The notes beneath the pieces were generated by a model that had not been told where the DNA came from, did no database searches, and was given only the letters and a program-made list of their open reading frames with translations. Source: Prostheceraeus crozeri (Eukaryota; Platyhelminthes; Polycladida; Euryleptidae). From it: a stretch of DNA of 64,000 nt. The stretch lies in contig CAJQUW010011498.1 of assembly GCA_907163375.1 (NCBI GenBank), positions 124,001-188,000 of the forward strand, given 5' to 3'. The translations under genes and the position numbers were made by a program. Shown here in pieces: positions 1 through 10,870 of the stretch. Each line of letters opens with the position of its first letter. Positions within the stretch are counted from its first letter, which is position 1.

Positions 1-516
1 TACTCCATGCTTCTATTGACTCATGATATCTATGATCACAGTTCATTTCATACGATTTGACTTTGGATGGAACAGTTCATCATTTGGAATTCGCCGATCA
101 ATTCCGAAACATTCGCGCGACTCTGCTCATTCATCAGCATAATTACAATGTATGCAAGATTTTAATGATTTTACAGAATTCTTCTGCACAAGCATCCGGA
201 AAAAATGTCTGCATGAATTATTTTGAAGTTTTGAACTTATAGTTTACGAATACTCTTCCAAACCCTCGGGTTTCAATCAGAGAGTGTAGTTTCAATATAT
301 ACTAAATTTTTGGTTAGATGCATAAATGCACACAATGTATTGTCTAATGTTAGGTATATGCAGATAGGCAGCAAACGAAGTGTCAATTTATTTTCCACAT
401 ATGGCTAGTAACACCCTTCTAGCCATAGAATGTTTCTAGCTCTATCAATTTTCAAATATTTTCTGTTCACAAAATAATTTGTTTTAAGATTTATATGTCT
501 TGAATACATGCGCATA
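1..516. other. Upstream flank of RPL12, no gene seen
   Basis: This is AT-rich sequence with only short chance ORFs. I see no exon with plausible splice borders and no recognisable element. It should contain the RPL12 promoter at its right end. Confidence 0.5.
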
Positions 517-524
517 CACTTTCT
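517..524 (+). promoter_or_regulatory. Possible TCT-type initiator of RPL12
   Basis: The octamer CACTTTCT matches the ribosomal-protein TCT initiator consensus YYCTTTYY at seven of eight positions, with an expected C start at 519. It would give a 5' leader of about 58 nt beginning with a pyrimidine tract, as in TOP mRNAs, before the ATG at 577. A second pyrimidine run (CTCTTC, 533-538) is an alternative. The role is inferred from position and motif only. Confidence 0.35.
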
Positions 525-576
525 AGGCGCAACTCTTCGGTAGTCCTTGTTATAAAGACATCCGACGCCTCCAAAA

Positions 577-613
577 ATGCCGCCCAAGTTCGACCCAACA
601 GCTATCACAGTTG
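577..613 (+). CDS. RPL12: RPL12 (uL11) exon 1, start codon to phase-1 donor
   Basis: This short first coding exon encodes MPPKFDPTAITV plus the first base of the next codon. The ATG sits in a purine-rich context (AAAAATGC). The exon ends at G613, followed by the donor GTACGT at 614. Joined to the acceptor at 8500/8501, the split codon becomes GTG (Val) and the reading frame runs on as VVYLRAVGG, which is how animal RPL12 proteins continue after their MPPKFDP start. The exon is too short to stand alone; its identity rests on the frame-perfect join and the conserved N-terminus. The joined protein is 165 aa, the usual animal length. Confidence 0.9.
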
Positions 614-836
614 GTACGTTAATGATTTTTTTGAGAAATTCAGGATTTCTTAAATTCCACCCTAATTTTTATATACTATAAATCAAATGGTTATAATGTT
701 TTCCGCGCAAGGTTTCTGACAACTATCAGTAAATACACATCGAGCATCTTTGAGCACAATTTTATCACTAGTTCTCCGATAACCCAATACCTACATGGAA
801 GATAGTGTTTTTCCTTCTATTAACATATATTCCACA

Positions 837-948
837 AAATTGTCTTAAATATATAGATTTTCACAAAATTGTCAACCTATTTGTCGATAGAATAGAAATT
901 GTCTTAAATATATAGATTTTCACAAAATTGTCAACCTATTTGTCGATG
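837..948. repeat. 59-bp tandem duplication, two copies
   Basis: A block containing GTCTTAAATATATAG and ending TTTGTCGAT occurs twice in direct orientation, with its landmark at 842 and again at 901 (period 59). The copies are essentially identical over about 52 bases and separated by a few non-matching bases. This is a simple recent duplication inside the RPL12 intron. Confidence 0.85.
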
Positions 949-3153
949 GTGAACATTCAAAACTTACTTAACCAATCAACACATTTAGAGTAACGGAATC
1001 TCAATTCAGGTATAAAGGCATATGCCTGTATATGTACAATGGTTTGACAGATGGACAATGGTTTTTGTCTTTTTCATGATTTCTGGTATAGTATCAACCA
1101 AATAAACAACTTACAGGCCTACTGTACAACTAAGTGTACTATACAATGAGAACCCCATCGTCGTAACAGTGGGTACAAATTCGGTAGGCCGGAGGAATCG
1201 GATAAGCCTAAACGGAGTAAATCCTTCAGGAAGGCAACCCACGCATGTCTGTGGCAATGGAACTGCTTTTAGGCCAGTGGGTTCGGGCCCTCGAACTGCC
1301 TGACGCCGTTGTGTCGTGAATGCGTTGCATCTGTCACATCTTAATCTGCAAGGGAAGTGTAAAAAAGAACCATGACAAGATTTTCGATCTCAAATGAGCC
1401 TAATAAGTGCCATACCCAAAACCTGATTCAACAACATGAAACATCTGCTGACTGTTCATATCTGGGAAACTAGGCGGTGTTGTTAATTGGGACGGCCGAA
1501 GCCTACCACGCATATGAAATAAACAAACGTGTAAAATAAGAATGAATTCAAACATGAATAAATTCAATGACTAGTACAATAATATAAACCAGAGCCTTCT
1601 AGTCAGACGGTACAGTCACAAACTGCCGAGACAATAAACCTTTCCGGCAAGGTGGAACCCAAAGAAGCATGAGCTTCGGTCGACAAAGCCTTGTGACAGC
1701 CTTATTTCGTTTTCACTGCTTTGAGGCGGTAGGTTGTTTACGCGATGGAATAGCTGAAAATCGCGTGAATCGCAGCTTGAAGGATGACAGCGTAGAAGCG
1801 TGCTAATGTCCAACAAAGGAGGACGTTCAGCACTATATATCTCATGTAGGACACCTTGGATGTTAGATGCTCCCGTTTCCATGGGCTGCGGAAGCCGCTT
1901 CCAATTTAATTTCAAGAAAAAATATTGTAGGAGGAATCCAGTATATCTAGTCTATTACAGAACTTGGTAAAATTTATCAGGCCTACGTCGATATAATGAT
2001 TATGCCATCATGAGTAATATATGTTAACAGGAGATATACGGAAGGATGCTTCATTTGCATTACGAGCAAACTGAGTTAAGCGCTGCTGAAGGCACCGTAA
2101 GGTGCAATGGCTTTGGACAAAATCAAAATGTACGCATTACACGTTGATTCTTTCAAATGTTTTTAGAACGATGAAATCGTTGTGGTATATAATAATATGG
2201 TGCACTAGCTACTTTTATATGGCTTTTGATGTTCCAATAAGATTTCGTATACTATAATTTTTTTTTTTGACTTTATTTTTAGATGTGAATGGACCTTTGA
2301 GATCGTTAGGTCGCCTGTAAGATTGAGAATGGGACCCTTGAAACACTTTCATCTTGTTAATTTTAAAGCAACTAATTTTTAAAAAATCCTACGAGCAAGT
2401 CATTCTTTTGTCAGTTATGAAGAAACAATACCCATAGCAGGTAATCAAAGTTTCGAAATAAGAATTGACTTAATACTTGGGAATGTTTGACGAAAAAAGT
2501 TGAAGCACGTTGCTATGGAGGAAATTGTAAGTGAGTTTTTTATTGCTTTGATACTCTCCGATATGTGTCTTTCAAGAAGCGTCTACCAGAAAAGCATGAA
2601 AGAGAAATCAATGGTGCAGGTACCTGATGATTATTTACTTGAGTTCAGCGGAATATATAATTAGTAAAAAAGATAACATTTTACAACAAACACACGCACG
2701 ACAAATTATTCTGAATTTTCGATGGAAAGGTATTTAATAATTTCAAAAGGATAACATTTCCTGGAACTAAGATTGATATTTCAGTTTAGAAAGTGTTAAA
2801 CATAGAAATTAAGTTTCATATTCTTACCCTTTTGGAATGCAACACACGTGACGGAAAAGTTTTATCAGAAATAAATAGAAATATGTTAAATAAGATTGGG
2901 TCCTATATTCACTGTTAGTTTATCACCATGCATCATAATAATCACAATTATTGCCGTTTATTTAAATTCATTGCCTGAAAATGGCGGCGGAAATCTGCAA
3001 CGTGTGTTACATAATCATAATTTCTTATGCTTGTGATTAATTGATCTGGGATCTTGTACATTCTGCTAAAATAGAACGGATAATGCCATGTAAACAAAAA
3101 TATATTGAAAAATGCACTTCTGGATAACTAATCACAGCAACGTGAAAGTCATC

Positions 3154-3480
3154 TCAATGAACCAAGGGTGACCGAATACCAAACAAAGGTTCATCTCCTT
3201 TTGTTTCAACAGGCGCCGGAGGTTCAAGTAAATCAATGATGCTTTTTGAATCACAGAAAATAGAGTCAGGTTTTGTGGGCCACCTCCACTTTCCTCTTCT
3301 TGCCCGATGTTGGTCCGAAACTTCAAAATCACTTCCTTCGACCTGAGTTACTTCACCTGAATAGTGCCTGTTGTCATAGCTAACAATAACCCTATCTCCT
3401 ACGCGTGGTTTCCTTTTTGTACCCTCGTACTCGTATGAGATCCGAAGATCCGGCTCGGTATCGGAACTAGTTTTGTACAA
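3154..3480 (-). pseudogene. SH3/Tudor-like domain ORF, probable transposon-derived fragment
   Basis: This is a 108-codon minus-strand frame inside the RPL12 intron. After a polar N-terminal stretch it reads RVGDRVIVSYDNRHYSGEV, then a short beta-rich segment, then KWRWPTKPDSIFCDSKSIID and a proline-rich tail. The order GD-x-V-x-V-Y...Y-x-G-x-V...W-P...D resembles the small SH3/Tudor-like barrel at the C-terminus of many multi-copy, transposon-linked invertebrate proteins; that is family resemblance, not a search result. The frame ends in an ordinary stop (TGA-equivalent region after PLVH). No partner domain or promoter is visible nearby, so it is more likely the last exon or a relic of a mobile gene than a complete gene. 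Function is unknown. Confidence 0.45.
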
Positions 3481-4279
3481 GAGACACTTTCACCTCATGA
3501 CATGGATTCTCCTGCTGTGTACATTCATCAATTTCACTTTGTCAAATATGAAATACCATACATTCCTCAGGCAACCTGATAGAAATCAACTGAGTTCTGT
3601 ACAATCCCAGCGTTGGAGCACTTATTCATCACCCTGTGTCTAACAAGGGACTTGGCTAGCCCCCCCCCCCCAATCCCGTCAACAACTCCCTTCCCGTGTG
3701 AGGTCACGAAATTGCCACATCACGGTGCAAGCTAGCTTTTTGGATAGTATTGAAACCATTCACCATGTACTTGTTCTTGAACTCCGACGCTGGACCATCA
3801 GTGTAAATTATGTGAATTCGTCACCACTGGAAATGCTGCTTGCAAAAGAATCAACAAGGGTATTTTGGAGTACGAACATTGCTTCTTTTCCCTTATTTTG
3901 TGTCGGAAACTATCAAAAATGATTTGCATGGACGGTCTCTGCTGCACAGGGCGGACGTGAGCAAATTAATGCTATTACACGACTATGAAACAGACTATCT
4001 CAGATTGGCACTGACAGCTATACGTCATTGTGAAGTCACATTGGAGAGCATGCGTCTCATGACAAGACATGTCATTTTTGGAAGATTGTGGTCGTATGTG
4101 CTTCACTCTGACGTGCTCCCTGTAAATCGAATCTCGGACTGAAGCTATCGTCGTTGTTGACCAAGAATGATGAATACGACCTGAATGATCATTTTCCTAT
4201 TGCTTCAGAACCACTTACCATCTTGACTGAGGTTCAGGTAACGACTCAATTTGCATTGATCGCACTCTCGCCAACACGG

Positions 4280-4500
4280 AGAATTGAAATCCTTGCAATC
4301 ACGAAACTTATGCGGTTCGGGCATGCAAAGAGAGCAACCGACAACATTAGTGAGGTATATCATGTCAGTTGACAGTCGCCGTCCACCAGGAAGACCGAAG
4401 AGACCGTGTTATGCCTGTGTCGAAGAAGATCTCGAATACCTGGAGATCAAGGCGGACACTGCTCTGGATCGTAATGCATAGGATAAGTTATTACAGCAGT
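4280..4500 (+). pseudogene. Non-LTR retrotransposon (LINE) reverse transcriptase 3' tail, decayed
   Basis: Two frames together give the typical end of a LINE reverse transcriptase ORF. One frame has LMRFGHAKRATDNI (compare the usual LRWFGHVxRM). A shift then leads to RYIMSVDSRRPPGRPKR, followed by a VEEDLEYLEIKADTALDRNA segment. The GRPKR...EEDL...ALDRN pattern is characteristic of RTE/CR1-like elements, where the next residue is usually Trp; here it is TAG, consistent with TGG to TAG decay. The shift and the stop make it non-functional. Sequence from about 3700 to 4280 may be the more degraded upstream part, but I cannot recognise RT motifs there. It is transcribed in the same direction as RPL12, within its intron. 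Confidence 0.65.
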
Positions 4501-6471
4501 GTCCAACCCTGGTGGAATCGGGAAGAAGATATGAAAAACGAAAAAGTTAAGCAAGTTAATATAGAGGATATCCCACAATGAATCCCCAACTCCACTTTCT
4601 CTCACTGATCATTTCAAAGTTAGTGATGAAATGTCAATTAGTGACTCAAAACGATGACTTTCTGCAAGCTATTTATGATTCAAAAGAAAACAGTTGCTGA
4701 CACTAGTGTCACTACAACAATCTCTCCTTGGTCTCTTCAGATGTCTGCAACAGGTGTCCATGGCTATCTTTAACACACCGTTGCTTCGGTGCCCATTTTG
4801 TACTGATGTCACTATCAGGTGTGCTTGGCTTGTCTCTGCTTCTGCACACTCCTCTCAATCAGTATGTATTTCTCCTGCAACCATATTTTCATATCGGCTC
4901 GTACCGCCTTCATTACACTCACTCCTGTATGTTTTCATGTTCTCTTCGGACTGTAGCCTGCTATGTTTCGACTTAGCTTTTCATCAGGTGTGTCCTCTTA
5001 GTGAGTCCTGGATTCTTGGCTTTACTTTCTATCTGCAGACTGCTGAATACAGCCCAACTGTTCATTCTTCCAATTTTTCTCCCCTAGGTTAATCAAACCA
5101 CATTTTTGGGTGATATGGGTAAATTGGGATTATCAATAATTCCGGAAATTATCCTCTGACATAGTGGGAGACCTGATACTAAATGAAAGACATTATTCAG
5201 TCTAGGGAAAAATTGAAAAGCTCCCTCCGCGTCTTAAGTGGAAAACACCAGCTAAGTCATAATTAGTAATTTTTGGCATGGAATATCTTCCGGTCACTTC
5301 TTTATATCCTCCATGTGCTAGTGCCCCTGTTCGGGGATGTATACGATATTTTTAAAGACTGCGCTTCAGCTAGCATTTAGTCGAAATGTTTGACGACCAA
5401 AAATAGCGATTTGATGAATCTGTGTTTAGCTTCTCATGAGGTACATGAACTGTATGTACCTCACTGTATGGTTCTACAGTGTTGGACAGAAAGGATGCAT
5501 CACCCTGAGGTTTTTCAATGTCTGGCGAGTTACTGTAAAACTGTTGAATGCAGCTGCTTGAAGAACATATTCGCGATTCTATATCAGAAGAATTACATAA
5601 AAAAGCCAAAAGATGTAAATTTGAATTCCAAGAGGCAGGAAACAAGAAATAATAACCTCTTCTGTGTACGGTTGTTGACGTTATGACTTGTATAAGATAT
5701 TGTATAATATTAAGTGCATCAGTCATTGCTTACAGAAGTAAAGACTCACTGAAAGGCTTCCTACAAAATCTGCAACTGATATCGGAACGAGTCTCCATGT
5801 GCAGGGCGAATACCAGTGAAGGAAGAGTTTGCAGAGGCCTTTCTGTGGTTAGTTTGAAATCGGACCGATAAAAGTAGCCACTTGTATCTACCGAGAATTT
5901 AAATGACAGCATTGTCCTCTGCAAATGGTGCGAGGCATTCACTGAGGAAGAATGGTGACGAGTAACGTTGCGATGAATCTTTTGCAACTCAATTCTCGGG
6001 TTTGCCCGACCCGTGAGAAAACCAGCGATTGAACAGGAACAGCCCGAAATACTGCGCAAGATGAGTTCGGAACGCCGCAAAAGTTATGCCATGAAGCACA
6101 TTCTTACATCAAGACGTTGCAGTCAGCTGATGATGAAAGAAGAGTTTGATTTTTAGGCCTACTTAGACATCATGAACACAATGCTGATCGAAGAACTTGA
6201 AGCTGTACGCATTTCCGAAATGACAGTGCACCATGTCCACTCATTGAAGCAGTGTTAAAATTTTTCATTTGCTTGATTCTTGCCTGAATTTGGTCCTGAC
6301 ATTAGCCAAATCGATAATCAGTCCAATAGTTGAGTGACTACTGAATATAATCCGTTCGAAGATAACCCATTGACATTTGCGGTATTGATGAGTATCATGA
6401 TCGTGAAAGAGCTAAAGACATTAGAATATGACTCGCAGTCTTTGCACGTCCATGTCTCTTAAAATCTACTT

Positions 6472-6719
6472 AATGCTGCAAAATAGGGGACCATTTTCCC
6501 TATTATTGGGTGAGTAATTGAAGTACGCATGTTTAGAAAATGCACATGGTTCCCACTGACAAATCAATCCTGTATTTGATATTCTTAAGAAACATGATTA
6601 ATGTAAGCATAGCTGTTAATGAAGTCCTTACTTCAATTTCGTCTTGACTTCACCGAATTCAAAGAAGTTTACTAAAATAGGAAAATTTCATGGTGTGATG
6701 CATTCATTCTGTCCAATAC
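6472..6719 (+). repeat. Dispersed repeat, copy A
   Basis: The stretch opens with a motif containing CTGCAAAATAGGGG and closes with a 64-bp block (6655-6718) starting GAATTCAAAGAAG and ending TTCTGTCCAATA. Both ends recur in the same order and orientation at 47,068 and 47,907-47,970. By eye the 64-bp blocks match at 54 of 64 positions. The family is not recognised and no coding potential is visible. Confidence 0.65.
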
Positions 6720-8054
6720 TCAACACTTACTGAAGCACTTCTCAGAAAACACGAACAAATTTCAGTTTACTGGGTAGACATCGACAGATCTGCAGTTTCT
6801 TAGTAGCCATGTGGTGTACATCATTGTTCTCATTTTCGATCTCGTGTTGGCGGCTTGACTATATGTCGAGGGGTATTTGTTGTGAGTCGAAGCCTGGTAC
6901 CTGGGCCACGGCTCCGAAACCCTGCTTTACACCTCGTCCGTCCTATCGAGTACAGTGTATTTGAACCCTAGTGTGTTGACAGGGTTCCTACGCGTCGGGA
7001 AATGGAATTTTTTCCCGACACCTGGAAAAGTCAGGGAAGTTTAAAACAGGGTAAAATGTAACTATTTATCCGATTAAATGTCAGGGAAAAAATAAAGGCT
7101 ATTGTACAACTGCAGTTTTCTTCACTGGAAAATTGACTATCGATACTTTTAATGAGATGTTGGTTAGCTTTTAGGAATTTCTTTTCTACCCGATTCAATA
7201 GAATGTGTATGTTTCTAACCTATAATTTTCTCGCTTATTGATTATGACACAATCGGACTTACCAAATTTCCACAGCATTTTTGTGGTACTCGCTGGGTTG
7301 TAGATGGAAAAGTAGCGGATAGAGCTATATTACTGTGGCCACACTTTGTGAAGTACGTTGATAGTCATGAAAATGCCGTCATGCAAATCTTTTCAAGTTG
7401 TGCATGAAGCCACGAAGGATAAACTAGTTCTTCTCAAATTGCATGCCTTTGTCTGTATTGGCAGAATATTCGAACAATTCCTAACAGTTTCAGTCTGATG
7501 AATCAATGTCACCCTTCTTATTTTGAATGAAATAATGACACAATTGTATGAGAGGGTAGTTATATCATCAGTGGTCGATAAAGCAAAATCATCGAATCAA
7601 TTAATCGAAGTTGATACAGAGAAAGACGAGACTTTATTGACGTTAAAATATTTTGAATTTTGATATCGCGACGAAACAAGCCATGAAAGATGGCTGTTCT
7701 TCGAAGCAGACTTTGGACTTTTTCAGATGATTTTCGTAAAGCATTTTACTTGTGTATGCCGTAACTTCAATCAGTTTATGTTTTCAACATTTGTTTTTTG
7801 TTTGTTTGTCAGCTTAGCCACAGTTACAGATCAAAAGAACATTTCTTTCAGTTCTTTTATTTTTTTCATTATCAGCAAGGGTTTCAAGCTGATGATGAGT
7901 TTGTATATTATTTTTGATGAATTTCTATATTAAAACACTTATCTTAAACTTATACTATTCTTTTCTCCTTGCACATGTACTACATAGGCTTATACGTATT
8001 CCGTTAATTCCGTTTATATAATTAATATATAATTCCGTTCACGCAGTATTGTTA

Positions 8055-8156
8055 TTATATAGTGAAATAGAAGCGGAAAGCTGCTATGATCTTTTTTCTT
8101 TCCTCTCACCCTATAAGATCACAACAGCTTTCGGCCTTTACTATTTCGCTATATTG
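8055..8156. repeat. Fold-back (hairpin) element
   Basis: TATATAGTGAAATAG...GAAAGCTGCTATGATCTT is followed after a short spacer by its near-complement (AAGATCACAACAGCTTTC...CTATTTCGCTATA). The imperfect arms of about 42 bp flank a loop of about 20 bp, as in small MITE-like elements. It lies 345 bp before RPL12 exon 2. Confidence 0.7.
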
Positions 8157-8500
8157 ATATGCTTCGCATTATTGAATGAAATGTATTAAATACTTATAAC
8201 CAAACTAGTCTCAGCGCACTAAATTAATATACTAATGTCGATACTGTCCAAAAAGTTTTGTTAGGGAACTTTTTTGTTCAGATAGCGTAGGAACCCTGGT
8301 TGAGCACAAGGTCATGTTGCAATTTGTTTACAGAGGTTGTTATTCGGTCTTGAGGATCATTCATGTAAGTCTCAATTTAGGGCTTAATTTTACTCACACA
8401 CGCGCGGCGCATTTATTTAGTATTTTCTATTTTTATGTCAGCATAAATAACTAGCCTTATCTCTGTTAACCCTTCAACTCGTTCAATTTTATCTTTTCAG

Positions 8501-8961
8501 TGTATCTCCGTGCCGTTGGAGGTGAAGTTGGTGCTACAGCTTCCCTCGCTCCCAAGATCGGTCCACTTGGTTTATCTCCCAAAAAGGTTGGAGACGACAT
8601 CGCAAAAAATACAACTGACTGGAAAGGTCTCCGCATCACAGTGAAATTGACCATCCAAAATCGTCAAGCGACTGTGAGTGTGGTCCCCACAGCTTCAGCT
8701 TTGATCATCAAAGCGCTGAAAGAACCTCAGAGAGATCGGAAGAAGGTGAAGAACATCAAGCACAATGGAAATATCTCCTTTGATGATATCATCAACATCG
8801 CACGGGTAATGCGACCTCGTTCAATGTCGCGAGAACTGAGTGGCACATGCAAAGAAATCTTGGGAACCGCTCAATCAGTTGGTTGCACAATTGACGGATG
8901 TCCACCTCATGATATAATCGATAAGATCGACAGTGGTGAATACAGCGTTCCTGCAGAGTAA
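8501..8961 (+). CDS. RPL12: RPL12 (uL11) exon 2, cytosolic large-subunit ribosomal protein L12
   Basis: This exon encodes residues 13-165 of the 60S protein uL11, which binds the GTPase-associated region of 28S rRNA at the base of the P-stalk and helps recruit elongation factors. The sequence shows the hallmark N-terminal-domain run [16 protein letters not shown], followed by the nearby segment [15 protein letters not shown], the linker [15 protein letters not shown], and the C-terminal rRNA-binding domain with ARELSGT-like (SRELSGT) and [12 protein letters not shown] motifs. The exon begins right after TTTTCAG and is in frame with the 577-613 exon through a split Val codon. It ends at TAA (8959-8961) with tail EYSVPAE. 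Full length is 165 aa, matching the animal family, with no break or missing key motif, so it looks functional rather than a retrocopy (a retrocopy would lack the intron). Confidence 0.97.
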
Positions 8962-9022
8962 CTATTTTTTGGTAGAAAAATTGAGTGGATGAAAACTTGT
9001 CGTTCTGATTTATCGTTGCTGG

Positions 9023-9028
9023 AATAAA
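9023..9028 (+). terminator. RPL12: RPL12 polyadenylation signal AATAAA
   Basis: A canonical AATAAA lies 62 nt after the RPL12 stop codon, giving a short 3' UTR typical of ribosomal protein mRNAs. Confidence 0.8.
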
Positions 9029-9485
9029 TAATCGCTTAATTTTAACCAGTTATACTTTAATAATGTGATATAACATAACTGAGTTTCTCGAATAATTCAA
9101 GATAACGAAGCGCATCGCATTCGGTCTATCGATATGATCAGCTTTTCTCAACTTGCCGAAATAGAATACCTTCAAAAACTATTCTCAAGTATTTATGAAA
9201 TACTCGATTTTCTAGAAGTACTAGGTAAAGGCCATGGGCGTCGAAAAAGTTGGTCGTGAAGCTTTAATAGAATGAGCAACACCAAAATGATAACACGCTC
9301 ACGGTAGTCCGGCGTTGAGTGCAGTTTCGAAGGAAATGGGCGTTTGCATAAGGCTTTAGCCCATCCGGATAGTAGATATGCAACCGCGCTGAGACTCGAT
9401 GAATTGTGAAATTCGGCAGCTACATTCGCGTTTTTGATGTGTATTTCGACACGCCTTGATTTTTGAAGGTTTCCTGAACGTATAG
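9029..9485. other. Intergenic, no gene seen
   Basis: Sequence downstream of RPL12. The only long frame (minus, 9193-9540) runs into the neighbouring inverted repeat and has no recognisable domain. Confidence 0.5.
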
Positions 9486-10174
9486 TCCGGCAGCCAGAAC
9501 GAGTTTCTGCAGGGAACGCGGCCGAAAGTGAGACTTTCACAGATGCACCCTATGCCTACTTCGAATCGGCTCGTCTGCCGCGTTCTAGTGAGTTCCTCTT
9601 CTTTTCAGACAAGATCAATGAAAAACACGTGTAAATCCAATGGGACGGAGATTGCAGTTTTTGGCTATAATGAAATTTTGTATGTTTTCTCTAATTAAAC
9701 GACAATGAGCCTAGAGTCATAATTTTTGACATGGAATGTCAGATTCAGGTCATTTCCTATGATGTGCATGTGATATTATGAAGCTTCTGATCGGCGATGT
9801 ATGCGAGAATGTGGATAAAGTTGCTCAAAATGTTTATGTTATTAAGAGGCTCGCCAAATCTAAGTGTTTTTAGCTTTATAGACAGGGGTGCATGAAAATG
9901 AAAGGAAATGACGTGAAGACATTCCATGCAAAAAATTATGACTGTGGGTTTAGTAGAAAATTAGTAGCTTAATTAGAGAAAACATACAAAATTTCATTTT
10001 AACCAAAAACTGCAATCTGCGTCCCAATGGATTTATATGTTTTTCATTGATCTTGTCTGACAAGAAGAAGAACTCATTAGAACGCGGCAGACGTGCCGTT
10101 TCGAAGTAGGCATAGGCTGTGAAAGTCACACTTTCGCGGCCGCATTCCCTGCAGAAACTCGTTCTGGCTGCCGG
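9486..10174. repeat. Inverted duplication, arms about 285 bp, spacer about 118 bp
   Basis: Sequence from about 9486 to 9772 recurs as its reverse complement from about 9890 to 10174. Shared landmarks, read outward to inward, include CCGGCAGCCAGAACGAGTTT, then GACAAGATCAATGAAAAACA, then TGCAGTTTTTGG, then AAATTTTGTATGTTTTCTCT, then CATGGAATGTC. The arms differ by scattered substitutions and small indels (roughly 85-90% alike by eye). Read in the same sense, both arms contain a related peptide frame (YAYFESARLPRSSEF in the left arm, YAYFETARLPRSNEF in the right), which may be a relic coding segment. It could be a long-arm fold-back element or two head-to-head copies of one repeat. Confidence 0.8.
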
Positions 10175-10442
10175 ATTAAGTGAAATTTTGATCATCGTGA
10201 ATAGAGATAATGGTTGGGGAAAGTCGACGAACAGCCTGAAGAATTTCATTCAAGTGAAATATCTCACCAGACCATTGTTCCATAGGCCTCACTCTAAAAT
10301 ATCGACGAGAATATGTCGGGTGATGAGTTGCATCATCAGTTGAAAAAATGAAAACAGACTATTTTATCCAATTTTCAGGAATCATCAACAGTTACATCAA
10401 CACCTCCCTATTTAAAGTCGCAGCTATGCCCGGATTAATTTG
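10175..10442. other. Short unassigned spacer
   Basis: No exon, RNA or repeat structure was recognised between the two inverted-repeat elements. Confidence 0.4.
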
Positions 10443-10700
10443 AGATTTGCAAAGTGCATGAAGTTTCGACGGGCATTCATTAGATATCACTTTAAACACA
10501 CCACTGGCAAAGCGCCTAAGTGTGCCTGAAATAATTGATGAATGCTGCTTTATGTAAATAGAATGTTCTATTTACATCGCGTTTAAAAAAACAGCATTTA
10601 TTAATTATTTCAGGCGCACTAACTTAGGCGATTCGCCAGTATAGCGTGTTGAAGTCATGAATGCCTGTCGAAACTTCACAAACTTTCTAATTGCAAATCT
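10443..10700. mobile_element. Fold-back MITE-like palindrome, about 258 bp
   Basis: The whole block folds on itself: AGATTTGCAA...GAAGTTTCGACGGGCATTCAT on the left pairs with ATGAATGCCTGTCGAAACTTC...TTGCAAATCT on the right. The interior pairs through GCCTGAAATAATT to a centre at about 10,566, where ATGTAAATAGAA meets TTCTATTTACAT with almost no loop. It has no coding capacity. Full-length hairpin structure is typical of fold-back MITEs; the family and target-site duplication are not clear. Confidence 0.8.
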
Positions 10701-10760
10701 AGCTGAAGTTTGGTAATTCTATCGTGTTTCAACAACCAACTCACGTTGAAAAGGCATGCT

Positions 10761-10766
10761 TTTATT
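10761..10766 (-). terminator. Polyadenylation signal (AATAAA, minus strand)
   Basis: TTTATT on the plus strand reads AATAAA on the minus strand, 105 nt beyond the stop of the minus-strand ORF at 10,871-11,143. It is consistent with that ORF being the last exon of a real gene. Confidence 0.5.
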
Positions 10767-10870
10767 CAAACATGTATTTAAAAAAATGAACAGAAAGCAA
10801 ATATCAGTCGACAAACAAAAACGACATGTCATCAGAGAGGCCTCGTTTGTTGAACGCGTCCTCTGCAGCC

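Larger units (their letters stand above)
614..8500 (+). other. RPL12: RPL12 intron 1 (7.9 kb)
   Basis: The intron runs from donor GTACGT to acceptor TTTTATCTTTTCAG, a good polypyrimidine tract. At nearly 7.9 kb it is long for a ribosomal protein gene. It contains a 59-bp tandem duplication, a minus-strand SH3/Tudor-like ORF, a non-LTR retrotransposon tail, a dispersed repeat shared with 47-48 kb and a fold-back element near its 3' end. The stretches between these (about 950-3150, 4600-6450, 6720-8050) show no exon or RNA gene that I can support. Ribosomal-protein introns often host snoRNAs, but none could be recognised by eye. Confidence 0.8.

Noticed and set aside
1616-1915. 99-codon minus-strand frame in the RPL12 intron
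   Set aside because: No domain, no splice or polyA context, and length within chance for this sequence.
2520-2622. Possible internal exon (KKRLPEKHEREINGA before GTACCT)
   Set aside because: It has acceptor- and donor-like borders but is short, and it has no partner exon or similarity. RPL12 needs no exon there because exons 1 and 2 join in frame to a full-length protein.
4694-5092. 132-codon plus-strand frame rich in Ser, Leu and Phe
   Set aside because: Composition reflects a pyrimidine-rich strand, an overlapping frame is equally open, and no domain is visible.
5390-6260. Possible decayed coding region (frames with VLCKWCEAFTEEEW and QEQPEILRKMSSERRKS)
   Set aside because: Several stops and frame changes, and no recognisable domain. 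It may be an old transposon relic, but it cannot be supported.
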